Source: Nitratireductor basaltis
Lineage (GTDB): Bacteria > Pseudomonadota > Alphaproteobacteria > Rhizobiales > Rhizobiaceae
Length of the DNA: 64,000 nucleotides
Assembly (NCBI RefSeq): GCF_000733725.1
Contig: NZ_JMQM01000001.1
Location: 2,170,001-2,234,000, forward strand
Direction: 5' to 3'
Shown: positions 55,088 through 64,000 of the stretch, piece after piece
Layout of the letters: every line of letters begins with the position of its first letter
Numbering within the stretch: position 1 is the stretch's first letter
Notes under the pieces: generated by a model
Seen by the model: only the letters and a program-made list of their open reading frames with translations
The model's database searches: none
Told to the model about the DNA's origin: nothing
Position numbers and translations under genes: made by a program

Positions 55088-56443
55088 ATGCTGGCCATAT
55101 TGCGCAATCGACAGTTCAGACGGCTTTTTTCCGCTCAGCTTCTTTCGCTTGGCGGCATCGGGCTGATGACCGTCGGTCTGGCGCTTCTGGCCTATGACAT
55201 GAGTGGCGGCGATGCTGGCATCGTCCTGGGTACGCTGCTCGCCATCAAGATGATTGCCTATGTCGGGTTTGCACCGCTGGCGAGCGCGCTTTTCGACCGG
55301 ATGCCCACGCGTCGACTGCTGGTTGCGCTGGACGCACTGCGCTTCGGGCTTGTACTCTTCCTGCCCTTCGTCACAGCCGTCTGGCAGCTTTACGTCATCA
55401 TCTTTCTCTTCCAGCTGTGCTCGGCTGCATTCACGCCAGCCTTCCAGAGTGTCATTCCGGACATCCTGCCCGAGGAGAAGGATTACACCTCCGCCCTCTC
55501 CCTCTCCCGGCTGGCATACGACATGGAATCGCTTCTGAGCCCGCTGGTGGCCGGACTGCTTCTCGGCTTCGTCGACAACCGGATGCTCTTCATCGGCACA
55601 GCCGTCGGCCTGCTCGGCTCCGCCGGTTTCGTGCTTGTCAGCGGCTATCGCGGCAGCCGGGACACCGGTGCCGCCACACCCTTCTTTCAGCGACTGACCC
55701 GCGGCTTCAACATCTATGTTCACACGCCGCGCCTCGTCGCCCTTTTTGCGCTTGGACTGGCCGTTTCCTTCGTTGGCGCCTGGGTCATCGTCAATACCGT
55801 GTTGGTAGCCCGCGAGATGCTTGGCGGGACGCAGCAAACCTACACGCTGCTTCTTGCGGCCTACGGGTTGGGATCGATGGCAACTGCGATCACAATGCGC
55901 AGCCTCATCGACCGTGTAGGCGCGCGCAATGCGATGATCGGCGGGGCCGCGCTCCTGAGCATCGTACCCCACACTCTACTCCTTCAGCCGGGTCTGGCGG
56001 GAGCGATTGTCATCTGGTTTGCGCTTGGCTGTGCAACGGCGCTCGTGCTCACGCCCGGCGGACTGCTTTTGAAGCGGTCCTCGCATGACAAGGACCGCCC
56101 CGCCCTGTTTGCCGCCCAGTTCTCGATCTCCCATGCGGGCTGGCTGCTTACCTATCCAGTGGCGGGATATCTGGGCGCGTCTCTCGGACTGGAAAATTCC
56201 TTCGCGGTGATGGCAGGCGGCGCATTTGCGGCAACGCTTGCCGCCTGGTTCATCTGGCCCCGACCAGACGAGCTTGAGCGCTGGCACACACATGAGTCCT
56301 TCGAACATGATCATGCCAATCCGCATGATGCTGAGCATGATCAAACCGAGGAGGGCAGCTTGCCCCGGCGTCATCGTCACAAGCCGGTTCGGCACAAGCA
56401 CGCCTTCGTCATCGACGAACATCACCCGAACTGGAACATGTGA
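55088..56443 (+). CDS. MFS transporter with His-rich C-terminal tail
   Basis: A 451-residue major facilitator protein with twelve hydrophobic segments. The typical loop motif is present in weakened form (FDRMPTRRLLVALDA). After the last helix a cytoplasmic tail of about 55 residues is rich in His, Asp and Glu (HTHESFEHDHANPHDAEHD, later HRHKPVRHKHAF), which could bind metal. It follows a class V aminotransferase by 28 bases, with AAAGGAG before the ATG. Exporters with His tails of this type handle nickel, cobalt or other metals in some bacteria; that is a suggestion only. Confidence 0.88.
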   Translation: MLAILRNRQFRRLFSAQLLSLGGIGLMTVGLALLAYDMSGGDAGIVLGTLLAIKMIAYVGFAPLASALFDRMPTRRLLVALDALRFGLVLFLPFVTAVWQLYVIIFLFQLCSAAFTPAFQSVIPDILPEEKDYTSALSLSRLAYDMESLLSPLVAGLLLGFVDNRMLFIGTAVGLLGSAGFVLVSGYRGSRDTGAATPFFQRLTRGFNIYVHTPRLVALFALGLAVSFVGAWVIVNTVLVAREMLGGTQQTYTLLLAAYGLGSMATAITMRSLIDRVGARNAMIGGAALLSIVPHTLLLQPGLAGAIVIWFALGCATALVLTPGGLLLKRSSHDKDRPALFAAQFSISHAGWLLTYPVAGYLGASLGLENSFAVMAGGAFAATLAAWFIWPRPDELERWHTHESFEHDHANPHDAEHDQTEEGSLPRRHRHKPVRHKHAFVIDEHHPNWNM

Positions 56444-56523
56444 GGTAAAATATTCCAACTGCCTTGGGGATTGCACTGTTTAGTAACTTTTCTAATCATA
56501 CCAGCGGATGAAAATAGGCTGAA

Positions 56524-58023
56524 ATGACCAGAACCGATAATACTCACAGTCCGGAAGGCTTGGCGGCGCTGGAAGCGCGGCTGAAGCAGGATCTCGAATA
56601 TCTATGTCTTCCCGCCACCAACTGGGTGCCGGCGCACCAGCACGAAGGTGAGAAGGTGCATGACGTGGTCGTGGTCGGCGGCGGCATGTGCGGTCTGGTC
56701 GCGTGGTTCGCGCTGTGGAGCGGCGGCATCCGAAATCTGCGGATTCTGGACAAGAACCCGGCCGGTCTCGAAGGTCCGTGGCTCAATTATGCGCGCATGG
56801 AGACGCTGCGCTCGCCAAAGCAGCTGACCGGCCCTGCCTATGGCCAGGCATCCCTGACTTTCCGCGCCTGGTTCACCGCCCAGTTCGGTCAAGCGGAGTG
56901 GGAGAAGCTGGACAAGATCCCGCGCCCGATGTGGATGGAATATCTCGTCTGGTACCGGAAGGCACTGGATGTCCCGATCGAAAACGAGGTTGAAGTCACC
57001 TCCATTACGCAGGAAGGGCCCTATCTGCGCCTTCAGCTTGCAGGCAGCGGCGCGCGTGAGCGCTCCATCCTGACGCGCCGCTACGTCATGGCGACGGGCC
57101 GCGATGGCACCGGCCATCCCAACATTCCCGGTTTCGTTGACGGCCTGCCGCAGCATCTTTGGGCGCATTCCTCAGACGAAATCGACTTCGCCGGCTTGAA
57201 GGACAAGCGCGTCGTCGTGATCGGCGTGGGTGCCTCGGCGGTCGACAATTCCGCGGAGGCACTCGAGGCAGGTGCGAAAGAGGTTCGTCATCTCATTCGA
57301 CGAAAGGAGATGCCGACCATCAACAAGATGATGGGCATCGGTTCATTCGGTTTCACCTGCGGCTATGCGCAGCTTCCCGATGAATGGCGCTGGCGCTTCA
57401 TGCAATATTCCTTCGCCACGCAGACACCTTCACCGCGCGGCTCGACGCTTCGCGTCAGCCGCCACGACAACGCCTATTTTCACTTTGGCCAAGGCATTGA
57501 GCGCGTCTGGAACGAGGGTGACGAGGTGGTCATCCGCACGACAGCGGGCAAGACCGTCCGTACCGATTTCCTGATCCTTGGAACGGGCTTCACCGTGGAC
57601 CCGATGGCGCGCGCGGAACTTGGTGAGGCATCAGGAAACGTGCTCTTGTGGCGCGACCGGTACACGCCCCCAGCCAACGAAGAGAACCGCGACCTGGCGA
57701 ACTTCCCCTATCTTGCAGCGGATTTCACCTTTCAGGAGCGCGAAGCGGGTAAAACCCCGTTCCTCACCCAGATCCACTGCTTCAACTTCGGCGCGGCTGC
57801 GAGCCTGGGCAAGGTTTCGGGCGACATACCCGGCATCAGTGAAGGTGCCTCGTGGCTGGCTCGTGCAATCGCCGCCACGCTCTATCGCCAGGACGTGGAG
57901 ACGCACTGGCAGGGGATGCTCGACTATTCCAAGCCGGAGCTTCAGGGCGACGAATGGAGGGCAAGCGAACTGGAAGATCAAGAACAGGCAGCGCCGATGG
58001 TTGCTGCAAGCGGCGGGAATTGA
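56524..58023 (+). CDS. FAD/NAD(P)-dependent monooxygenase-type flavoprotein
   Basis: A 499-residue flavoprotein of the class B monooxygenase kind. The FAD motif VVVVGGGMCGLVAWFAL is near residue 48 and the second Rossmann NAD(P) motif KRVVVIGVGASAVDNSAEAL near residue 228. An ATGRDG and a late LGTGF element precede the C-terminal region. It is likely to oxygenate a nitrogen- or carbon-containing substrate. It starts a run of genes with the same orientation: two CMD proteins, an opine-dehydrogenase-like enzyme and an ABC importer. The ATG follows TGAAATG with a weak ribosome site. Confidence 0.85.
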   Translation: MTRTDNTHSPEGLAALEARLKQDLEYLCLPATNWVPAHQHEGEKVHDVVVVGGGMCGLVAWFALWSGGIRNLRILDKNPAGLEGPWLNYARMETLRSPKQLTGPAYGQASLTFRAWFTAQFGQAEWEKLDKIPRPMWMEYLVWYRKALDVPIENEVEVTSITQEGPYLRLQLAGSGARERSILTRRYVMATGRDGTGHPNIPGFVDGLPQHLWAHSSDEIDFAGLKDKRVVVIGVGASAVDNSAEALEAGAKEVRHLIRRKEMPTINKMMGIGSFGFTCGYAQLPDEWRWRFMQYSFATQTPSPRGSTLRVSRHDNAYFHFGQGIERVWNEGDEVVIRTTAGKTVRTDFLILGTGFTVDPMARAELGEASGNVLLWRDRYTPPANEENRDLANFPYLAADFTFQEREAGKTPFLTQIHCFNFGAAASLGKVSGDIPGISEGASWLARAIAATLYRQDVETHWQGMLDYSKPELQGDEWRASELEDQEQAAPMVAASGGN

Positions 58024-58024
58024 G

Positions 58025-58531
58025 ATGAGCGGAATTTCACTGAACGATGTGGTCATTGCGCAGGCGGGCATCGAGCCCGGCACGCCTGTCCATCACGCGC
58101 TGGAAGGGCGTGCGGATGTGATGGAGATGACGCAGGCCACCCATGATGCGGCACTCAAGCCCAATGATCCGGGCGGCCTGTCCCATGCTCTCCGTGCGGC
58201 TCTGGCCGCCCGCATCGCGCGCCTGAATGATGATGAAGCGCTGGCCGAGCATTATGACGGGCTGGTCGGGGAAGCCGGTGCCACGGAAGAGATCACCGAT
58301 ATTGCCGATCCGCGTGCGCCTGCACCATCCGACGGATGGCTGGCAGCAGTGGTTGCCTATACCGATCTGGTCGCTGCACGCCCGCGCGACACTCAGGCAG
58401 GCGATATCAAGGCCCTGAAGGCGGCTGGCGTAAGCGATGCGGACATCGTGCGCCTTTCAGAGCTGAACGCATTTCTGGCCTATCAGATACGCGTGATTGC
58501 CGGACTGAAGCTTATGCGGGGGGCGAAATGA
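58025..58531 (+). CDS. CMD domain protein (Avi_7170-type)
   Basis: A 168-residue helical protein of the carboxymuconolactone decarboxylase/AhpD-related group that I recall as the Avi_7170 family. It lacks the AhpD CxxC motif. It starts one base after the monooxygenase stop, and its end overlaps the next CMD gene by four bases, so the three are translationally coupled. The partner downstream keeps the CxxC motif. Function unknown; the pair may form a heteromeric hydroperoxidase or lyase-like unit. Confidence 0.8.
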   Translation: MSGISLNDVVIAQAGIEPGTPVHHALEGRADVMEMTQATHDAALKPNDPGGLSHALRAALAARIARLNDDEALAEHYDGLVGEAGATEEITDIADPRAPAPSDGWLAAVVAYTDLVAARPRDTQAGDIKALKAAGVSDADIVRLSELNAFLAYQIRVIAGLKLMRGAK

Positions 58532-59109
58532 GCGATACCATCCACGAATTCACCACCACGATTCCGCATTGGCAGCCGCGCGTGAAGCCGATCAAGCTTG
58601 ACGAGGCAACGCCCGAACAGCTGGACGCGCTGAAGGTCACGCCATCCAACACCAAGGTGTCGGACTATGTTCTCGTGCTTGCCAATGATGTCGAGACGCT
58701 GAAAGTCCGCACCCCACTCTTCAACGCGATCATGTATAATCGCGGCGGCATGAGCCGGGCAGAGCGCGAAATCGGCGCGACGGCGGCATCGGTGGTCAAT
58801 CGCTGCGTCTATTGCGCGGCCGTGCATGCCAGCCGCTACAACCAGCTTGCCAAGGATGAAGAGGTGATGAAACGCATTTTCGCCAAGGGCGAAGATGCCG
58901 ATCTCGACCCACGACAAAGCGCCATACTGCGCTTCGCGACACGTCTGTCCAAGGCACCCAGCGAAGCATCCGAGAGCGACATGCAGGCGCTTCGCGAAGC
59001 GGGATTGAACGACGAGGAAATCCTCGACCTGATCCTCTCGGCTTCACTTTTCGGCTGGGCGAACAGGTTGATGCACACACTGGGCGACCCGGTCGCCAAA
59101 CAGGACTGA
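58528..59109 (+). CDS. AhpD-like alkylhydroperoxidase domain protein (Avi_7169-type)
   Basis: A 193-residue CMD/AhpD-fold protein with the redox motif NRCVYCAAVHASRYNQ: two cysteines in CxxC followed by the histidine. AhpD-type proteins reduce peroxides or relay electrons. It overlaps the Avi_7170-type gene by four bases. The two together accompany a flavin monooxygenase and a transporter, so they may protect against peroxide or process an oxygenated intermediate. Confidence 0.88.
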   Translation: MSDTIHEFTTTIPHWQPRVKPIKLDEATPEQLDALKVTPSNTKVSDYVLVLANDVETLKVRTPLFNAIMYNRGGMSRAEREIGATAASVVNRCVYCAAVHASRYNQLAKDEEVMKRIFAKGEDADLDPRQSAILRFATRLSKAPSEASESDMQALREAGLNDEEILDLILSASLFGWANRLMHTLGDPVAKQD

Positions 59110-59133
59110 AACGAATTCGGGGGCGAACAGAGC

Positions 59134-60240
59134 GTGACGCAGGAAAGCAAGACAGTAGGTATCGCAGGCGCCGGAGCCATCGCATTCGGTGCGGCATGCC
59201 TTCTGGAAACGAATGGCCACAAGCCGGTATTGTGGTCGCCATCCGGTGAGCGCACCAAGGCTCTGGCCGAAGGGCAGCCACTCGTCGCCAGCGGCGCATT
59301 GGAAGGCGAATTCCGCCCGGCCGTCGCGCAGTCCGCAGAAGACCTGGCAGCGCGCAGCGATGTGATCATGGTTGCTCTTCCCGCCTACGGACACCGCATG
59401 GTGTTTGATGCGCTTGCCCCTCATCTTCGCGAGGGTCAGACGGTCATCATCTCCTCGCATGCCTCCTTCGGGGCGCTCTATCTTTCGAAACTTCTGGCGC
59501 AGCGCGGCGTGTCTCTTCCCATCATTGCCTGGGGCACCACGGTCACTACGGGTCGTCAGCCCTCGCCGACGCAGGCCAGCGTCAACACGGTGCGCAAGAA
59601 GGTCGATATGAGCGCCGTTCCGCTGAGCGCCGTTGAGGAAGGCCACGCCCTTTGCACCCGGCTTTTCGGCGATCGCTTCGTCATCCGCGACGGGCTGCTT
59701 GCAATTGCGCTCTCCAACCTCAACCCACAGAACCATCTGGGCATTGCGCTTGGCAACATGACCCGCATGGAGCATGGCGAAACCTGGAACCAGGGCCTGA
59801 ACACCACGCCCAATGTGGGACGCCTGCTTGAAGCGCTGGATCGCGAGCGGATCGAGATCGCCGACAGCCTCGGCCTCGCCGTTCGCAACATCCACCAGCA
59901 TTTCAGCCTTTCCTTCCATGTGCCGGAAGGCCCGGTCTCCGACCAGAACATGCAGATGTACAAGGACGGGCGCATCGGCAACGGACCAACCACGGCCGAC
60001 TCCCGCTATGTCACTGAAGACGCGCCCTACGGGCTTTGGGCGACAGTCAAACTTGGCGAACTGACGGGGAAGGAAGCGCGGCTTCACCGTGCCGGCGTGG
60101 ACATTCTGTCAGCCATGTATGGTCGTGATTTCGCCGGCGAGAACGATCTCCTCAAGGAACTTGATTTCAATGATCTCAGCCTTGAGGACCTGCAGATGCT
60201 TTGTGAACGCGGCTTTGTTCGCGCAGCTGCAGCAGTCTGA
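59134..60240 (+). CDS. Octopine/nopaline dehydrogenase family oxidoreductase
   Basis: A 368-residue dehydrogenase with a GTG start. The N-terminal Rossmann motif VGIAGAGAIAFGAACLLETNGHKPVLW is followed by a 6-phosphogluconate/opine dehydrogenase C-terminal helical domain (from about residue 185) containing NPQNHLGIALGN, with the His-containing region of opine dehydrogenases. It oxidises or forms a secondary amine N-linked between an amino acid and a 2-oxoacid. It lies 24 bases after the AhpD-like gene and 69 bases before the binding protein of an ABC importer, so it probably acts on the imported substrate. Confidence 0.87.
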   Translation: MTQESKTVGIAGAGAIAFGAACLLETNGHKPVLWSPSGERTKALAEGQPLVASGALEGEFRPAVAQSAEDLAARSDVIMVALPAYGHRMVFDALAPHLREGQTVIISSHASFGALYLSKLLAQRGVSLPIIAWGTTVTTGRQPSPTQASVNTVRKKVDMSAVPLSAVEEGHALCTRLFGDRFVIRDGLLAIALSNLNPQNHLGIALGNMTRMEHGETWNQGLNTTPNVGRLLEALDRERIEIADSLGLAVRNIHQHFSLSFHVPEGPVSDQNMQMYKDGRIGNGPTTADSRYVTEDAPYGLWATVKLGELTGKEARLHRAGVDILSAMYGRDFAGENDLLKELDFNDLSLEDLQMLCERGFVRAAAAV

Positions 60241-60309
60241 ACAAAGGTGCCCGCAAGAGCGCTGAGTAGAAAAACAAACCGAACCTGAACCAGAGAGAAG
60301 GAACGAGAA

Positions 60310-61419
60310 ATGAAAAAGCTCATCACGAACCGCAGAACATTCATCAAGTCGAGTGCGGCTGGTGCTGCCATCCTGGCGGCCCCGGCCTATCTGCGCTCCA
60401 CCGCCGCCCGCGCTTCCGGCACGGTCAATGTCTGGACCTATGCGAATTTCATCCCGGATGACTTCAAGGCCGAGTTCGAAAAGGAAACCGGCATCCAGGT
60501 AAATGTCCGTCTCGTCGACGACCAGGGCAAGCAGTTCAACCTTCTGGCCGCAGAAGCGCCGAATCCGACCGCGGATATCGTGACCGTTGCCGGGCACCGC
60601 TTCTTGCAGTTCATCGAATCCGACCTGCTGTCACCGCTCGACACGGATCGTCTCTCCAACTGGGGCAACATCAACCCGATCTATTCGGAAAGCGACTGGT
60701 CCACGATCAATGGCAACAAGTGGGGCGCGCCGATCCTGTCGGGTGCCGAAGTTCTGGCCTACAACACCGAAGTCGTCTCCGAAGACGAGGTGAAGAGCTG
60801 GGACGTCATGTTCGCAGACAAGTACAAGGGCCAGACCGCCTACATCATCCAGGACATGATGTCGGTGATGATGCTCTATCTCGGCTATGACGGTAACATG
60901 GTCGAATACAAGGACGACCCGGAGAAGGCCGCCCAGATCGTCAAGGAGACGCGCGATCTCCTGATCGAGAACAAGGACATGGTCCGCAAGTTCTACGATT
61001 CCGGTGCCGAGGTTCAGCAGATGTTCGTCAATCAGGACATCGTGCTCGCTCACGCATGGAACGGCCCGATCGCCTCGCTCATCGCCGACGGTTTCCCCGT
61101 CGCCATGACCATTCCGAAGGAAGGCTCCTACGGCTTCGTCTACACGCTGAACGTGACGAACAACGGCCCGAACACGGACAATGCTTACAAGCTGCTTGAT
61201 GCGCTTCTGGCCAAGCCCGAGATCGGCGCGCAGATGACCAAGGCCTCCGGCTTCATCTCCACCTACAAGGGTGCGGACCAGCATCTGACCGAGCTGGAGC
61301 GCAAGGCTTCCTCCTTCACCGAAGAGGAACTTGCCGGTCTTCAGTTCTTCCGCGCCGAAGCCAATGACATGAAGTACAAGCTTCTTGATCCGGCTGTTGA
61401 AGAGATCAAGGCCGCCTGA
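60310..61419 (+). CDS. ABC transporter substrate-binding protein, polyamine/PotD-type
   Basis: A 369-residue binding protein with a Tat-like signal (NRRTFIKSSAAGAAILAAPAYL, twin Arg). The mature part is of the PotD/PotF extracellular binding family: VNVWTYANFIPDDFKAEFEKETGIQVNV and later GAPILSGAEVLAYNTE. It would capture a polyamine-like or opine-like compound. Ribosome site AGAAGGA precedes the ATG. The permeases and ATPase follow in order. Confidence 0.9.
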   Translation: MKKLITNRRTFIKSSAAGAAILAAPAYLRSTAARASGTVNVWTYANFIPDDFKAEFEKETGIQVNVRLVDDQGKQFNLLAAEAPNPTADIVTVAGHRFLQFIESDLLSPLDTDRLSNWGNINPIYSESDWSTINGNKWGAPILSGAEVLAYNTEVVSEDEVKSWDVMFADKYKGQTAYIIQDMMSVMMLYLGYDGNMVEYKDDPEKAAQIVKETRDLLIENKDMVRKFYDSGAEVQQMFVNQDIVLAHAWNGPIASLIADGFPVAMTIPKEGSYGFVYTLNVTNNGPNTDNAYKLLDALLAKPEIGAQMTKASGFISTYKGADQHLTELERKASSFTEEELAGLQFFRAEANDMKYKLLDPAVEEIKAA

Positions 61420-61527
61420 GGCTGAGTTGATCCGGCAGGCGGCCTCAGCGCCGCCTGCCACCTTCGCCTTTTGGTTTTCATCTACCCGACCGACCTACGC
61501 GCGGGCGGGCAGGCTGCAAGTGATAAG

Positions 61528-62514
61528 ATGGCCCACGCCGATACCGATCGGGCGGACACGCCCTTGCCTTCCACGGCACGCGAAAAGCGCAGCATGTGGG
61601 GCGCCCTGATGAATAACGGCCTGTACAAGGGCGTAACGGATGTCCTGTTCAAGACGCCGAGGCGGCAGTTTCTACTGTTGGCCAGCTTCCCGCTCTTCTG
61701 GGTCTTCTTCGCCCATCTCGGTCCGATCATCGAGATGTTCTATATCAGCTTTCTCGACTCCTACCCGCCGGCTGCAGGTTATGAACCACAGCTGACGCTG
61801 GCCAACTGGAGCCGCTTCTTCGAAGAACGCATCTTCATGATCCCGTTCTTCCGCACGCTGGGCTTCGCCTTCACGCTGACATTCGTCACGCTACTGATCA
61901 CCTATCCGGTCGCCTATTTCCTGGCCAAGCATGTGAAGCGGAAGAACCAGCTCCTGTTCCTGCTCCTGCTGCTCATCCCGTTCTGGGTTGGCGAGATCGT
62001 GCGCACCTATGCGATCATGATCCTGCTTGGCAACAATGGTGCGGTGAACCTGCTCCTGAAGTCGATCGGGCTGATCGATCGCCCGATCCCCTTCATGTAT
62101 ACGAGCTTTTCGCTCGGCGTGGGCATCATCTATCTGACAGCGCTCTACATGCTGCTGCCACTCTATTCGGCGCTTGAAAAGATCCCGGACAACTATCTGG
62201 AAGCAGCAGCCGATCTCGGTGCGGGCTCCTGGACACGCTTCCGCCGTGTCACGCTGCCCCTGTCGAGAGAAGGCATCGCGTCGGGCTGCACGCTCGTCTT
62301 CCTGATCTCCACGGGCTACTACGCGACGCCGGTGCTGCTTGGCGGACCGAGCACCACCGTCTTTGCGGAAAGCATTGCGGGCTTCTTCCATGTTGCGGGG
62401 GATGAGTGGCCAACGGGTGCGGCATTCTCCGCGATCATGCTGATCACCACACTTTCGCTCACCGGCATCTTCCTGAAACTGATGGGCCGCGACGGGAAAG
62501 GACTACTGAAATGA
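61528..62514 (+). CDS. ABC transporter permease (PotB-type)
   Basis: A 328-residue permease with six predicted helices after an N-terminal stretch of about 50 residues. The BPD_transp_1 loop is EAAADLGAGSWTRFRRVTLPLSREGI. The start is uncertain: the ATG at 61528 has a weak ribosome site, and an ATG at 61594 or 61612 is possible. Its stop overlaps the next permease start (ATGA). Confidence 0.85.
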   Translation: MAHADTDRADTPLPSTAREKRSMWGALMNNGLYKGVTDVLFKTPRRQFLLLASFPLFWVFFAHLGPIIEMFYISFLDSYPPAAGYEPQLTLANWSRFFEERIFMIPFFRTLGFAFTLTFVTLLITYPVAYFLAKHVKRKNQLLFLLLLLIPFWVGEIVRTYAIMILLGNNGAVNLLLKSIGLIDRPIPFMYTSFSLGVGIIYLTALYMLLPLYSALEKIPDNYLEAAADLGAGSWTRFRRVTLPLSREGIASGCTLVFLISTGYYATPVLLGGPSTTVFAESIAGFFHVAGDEWPTGAAFSAIMLITTLSLTGIFLKLMGRDGKGLLK

Positions 62515-63296
62515 CCCGCCATACACGCATATTGATGTCGGTCATTTATTGGGCCTTCGTCGTATATCTCTTCGTGCCGCTTGTCCTGATGGTCGTCATG
62601 GGCTTCAAGGATTCCAAGTTCATCGGCTTCCCGATCCGCGCCTGGACCATGGAGTGGTATACGGGCGTCTTCCAGGACGGGCAGGTGCTGGGCGTCTTCG
62701 CCTTCTCCATGGCGATTGCGCTTGCCTCAACCTTCCTGTCGCTCGTCATTGGCACCTGGGTTGCGGCTTTCCTGGGTCCCAACAATTTCCGCGGCAAGCT
62801 GATCGTCTTTGCGGTGACCTGCCTCCCGGCGGTCATTCCCGGCATCATCTCGGCCATCTCTCTTCGTATCTTCGCCCGGTTTCTTTCCATCGAACCGGGA
62901 ATGATGGCGATCATCCTTGGTCACACGGTGCACAATGTGCCGTTTGTGGCGCTGGTGGTGATGGCACGGCTGGCAACACTACCGAGAAGCCAGATCGAAG
63001 CTGCGCAGGACCTTGGCGCCGACAGTGTGGTTGCCTTTTTCCGCATCACCATGCCCTATCTGAAGCCGGCGCTGATCGGTGCGGGCATCTTCTGCATGCT
63101 CCTGTCCTTCGACGACTTCGTGCGTGCCTTCTTCCTTGGCGGCTACGAGCCGACGCTTCCCGTACTCATCTTCGCAAAGCTGCGTTCGGGCATGTCGCCG
63201 GAGATCAACGCCATCTCGACAATCGTACTGATCCTCACCGCGGTGCTGGGCCTGTGGGCTGAGCGTTCCATGCGGCGCATGAACAAGGGAGCCTGA
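62511..63296 (+). CDS. ABC transporter permease (PotC-type)
   Basis: A 261-residue permease with six predicted helices and the loop [28 protein letters not shown], the EAA motif of this family. It overlaps the previous permease by four bases and the ATPase starts one base after its stop. It forms the membrane channel with its PotB-type partner. Confidence 0.92.
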   Translation: MTRHTRILMSVIYWAFVVYLFVPLVLMVVMGFKDSKFIGFPIRAWTMEWYTGVFQDGQVLGVFAFSMAIALASTFLSLVIGTWVAAFLGPNNFRGKLIVFAVTCLPAVIPGIISAISLRIFARFLSIEPGMMAIILGHTVHNVPFVALVVMARLATLPRSQIEAAQDLGADSVVAFFRITMPYLKPALIGAGIFCMLLSFDDFVRAFFLGGYEPTLPVLIFAKLRSGMSPEINAISTIVLILTAVLGLWAERSMRRMNKGA

Positions 63297-63297
63297 A

Positions 63298-64000
63298 ATG
63301 GCTGACACAATCGTTCACATCGACAATGTGACCAAGCGCTTCGGCAATGTGGTGGCGGTCGACCATCTGGACATGAAGATCATGGCCGGCGAGTTCGTCA
63401 CCTTCCTGGGGCCGTCCGGCTGCGGCAAGTCCACGACGCTGCGCATGCTTGGCGGGTTCGAGACACCGACCGAGGGGCGCATCATTCTGGGTGGTGAAGA
63501 CGTGACGCGTCAGCCGCCGAACCGCCGTGACGTGAACATGGTGTTCCAGGACTACGCGCTCTTCCCGCATATGACGGTTGCGCAGAATGTCGCCTTCGGT
63601 CCGGAGCTGAAAGGCAAATCGCGCCCGCAAATCGAAAAGCGCACGGCGGAGCTTCTGGACTTCCTCCAGCTTTCGGCGCTTGGCGATCGCACGCCCGACC
63701 AGCTTTCCGGCGGGCAACGCCAGCGCGTGGCCTTAGCCCGCGCACTTGCACCAGATCCGAAGCTGCTGCTGCTCGATGAGCCGCTTGGCGCTCTGGACGC
63801 GAAGCTCAGGGCGCAGGTACAGGTGGAGCTGAAGGACATCCAGAAGCGCACCGGCAAGACCTTCTTCTTCGTCACCCATGATCAGGACGAGGCGCTGACC
63901 ATGTCGGACCGCATCGTGGTCATGAATGCAGGTCGCGTCGAGCAATCGGGCACGCCGGAAGACCTCTATTTTCGCCCGCAAAGCCGCTTCGTGGCAGAGT
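63298..64000 (+). CDS. ABC transporter ATP-binding protein (PotA-type), cut by the window edge
   Basis: The first 234 residues of a PotA-type ATPase. Walker [10 protein letters not shown] is at about residue 40, the signature [15 protein letters not shown] in the middle, Walker [13 protein letters not shown] after it, and the switch His in [13 protein letters not shown]. The reading frame is open to the last base. The C-terminal TOBE regulatory domain, usually another 100 residues or more, lies beyond the window. It powers the PotD/B/C-type importer. Confidence 0.92.
   Translation, partial: MADTIVHIDNVTKRFGNVVAVDHLDMKIMAGEFVTFLGPSGCGKSTTLRMLGGFETPTEGRIILGGEDVTRQPPNRRDVNMVFQDYALFPHMTVAQNVAFGPELKGKSRPQIEKRTAELLDFLQLSALGDRTPDQLSGGQRQRVALARALAPDPKLLLLDEPLGALDAKLRAQVQVELKDIQKRTGKTFFFVTHDQDEALTMSDRIVVMNAGRVEQSGTPEDLYFRPQSRFVAE

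Overview
The window is a gene-dense, GC-rich alphaproteobacterial chromosome segment. An ScfR/RamB-type regulator beside isocitrate lyase, a zwf-pgl-edd operon, many TRAP, tripartite tricarboxylate (TTT) and ABC uptake systems, and the style of the proteins all point to Hyphomicrobiales, probably a Phyllobacteriaceae-like relative of Mesorhizobium or Nitratireductor. The genus cannot be fixed from sequence alone. No insertion sequence, prophage, CRISPR array or rRNA was seen, and no stretch over 300 bases lacks a gene.

Layout. 0-8.4 kb: glyoxylate-shunt regulator and isocitrate lyase, a small orphan, a degenerate receiver-like protein, then a gamma-glutamylputrescine synthetase/oxidase pair and an NCS1 permease. 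8.5-13 kb (minus): a small lipoprotein and an aldehyde dehydrogenase/SDR/SLC13 permease operon. 13.2-18.6 kb: Entner-Doudoroff genes zwf-pgl-edd and a DUF2254 membrane protein. 18.6-20.5 kb: GlxA-type regulator and folD. 20.6-29.4 kb: an exopolysaccharide locus (Wzz-like, Wzx-like, DUF6492, WecG, GT4, GT2, ligase/polymerase) whose units alternate in strand. 29.4-33.2 kb: proC, an NMT1/SsuA-type ABC transporter and tRNA-Phe. 33.3-34.1 kb: a GNAT/DUF1778 toxin-antitoxin pair.

34.2-53.0 kb is the most interesting part. It holds two adjacent sulfonate-type catabolic regions. The first (34.2-44.5 kb) has a YihV-like PfkB kinase, a LacD/YihT-type class I aldolase, a FucI/AraA-like isomerase and a Gfo/Idh/MocA protein on the minus strand. 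On the plus strand it has a GntR regulator, a divergent NagB-like enzyme, a ChbG-like deacetylase and a TRAP transporter. The second (44.6-53.0 kb) is a sulfolactate operon: suyAB, a TctCAB-type transporter, slcC, comC and suyZ, with its own GntR regulator. Near-identical 12-bp palindromes (consensus TCTTATATAAGA) lie in the control regions of both halves. This suggests one regulon that takes a C6 sulfosugar, perhaps an amino sulfosugar, through sulfofructose to sulfolactaldehyde and dihydroxyacetone phosphate, and then sulfolactate to pyruvate and sulfite. A sulfolactaldehyde dehydrogenase is not present in the cluster.

53.0-64.0 kb: an Lrp-type regulator and a class V aminotransferase with a His-tailed MFS transporter. 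A long operon follows: flavin monooxygenase, two CMD/AhpD-fold proteins, an opine-dehydrogenase-like enzyme and a polyamine-type ABC transporter that runs off the right edge. Its substrate is unknown.
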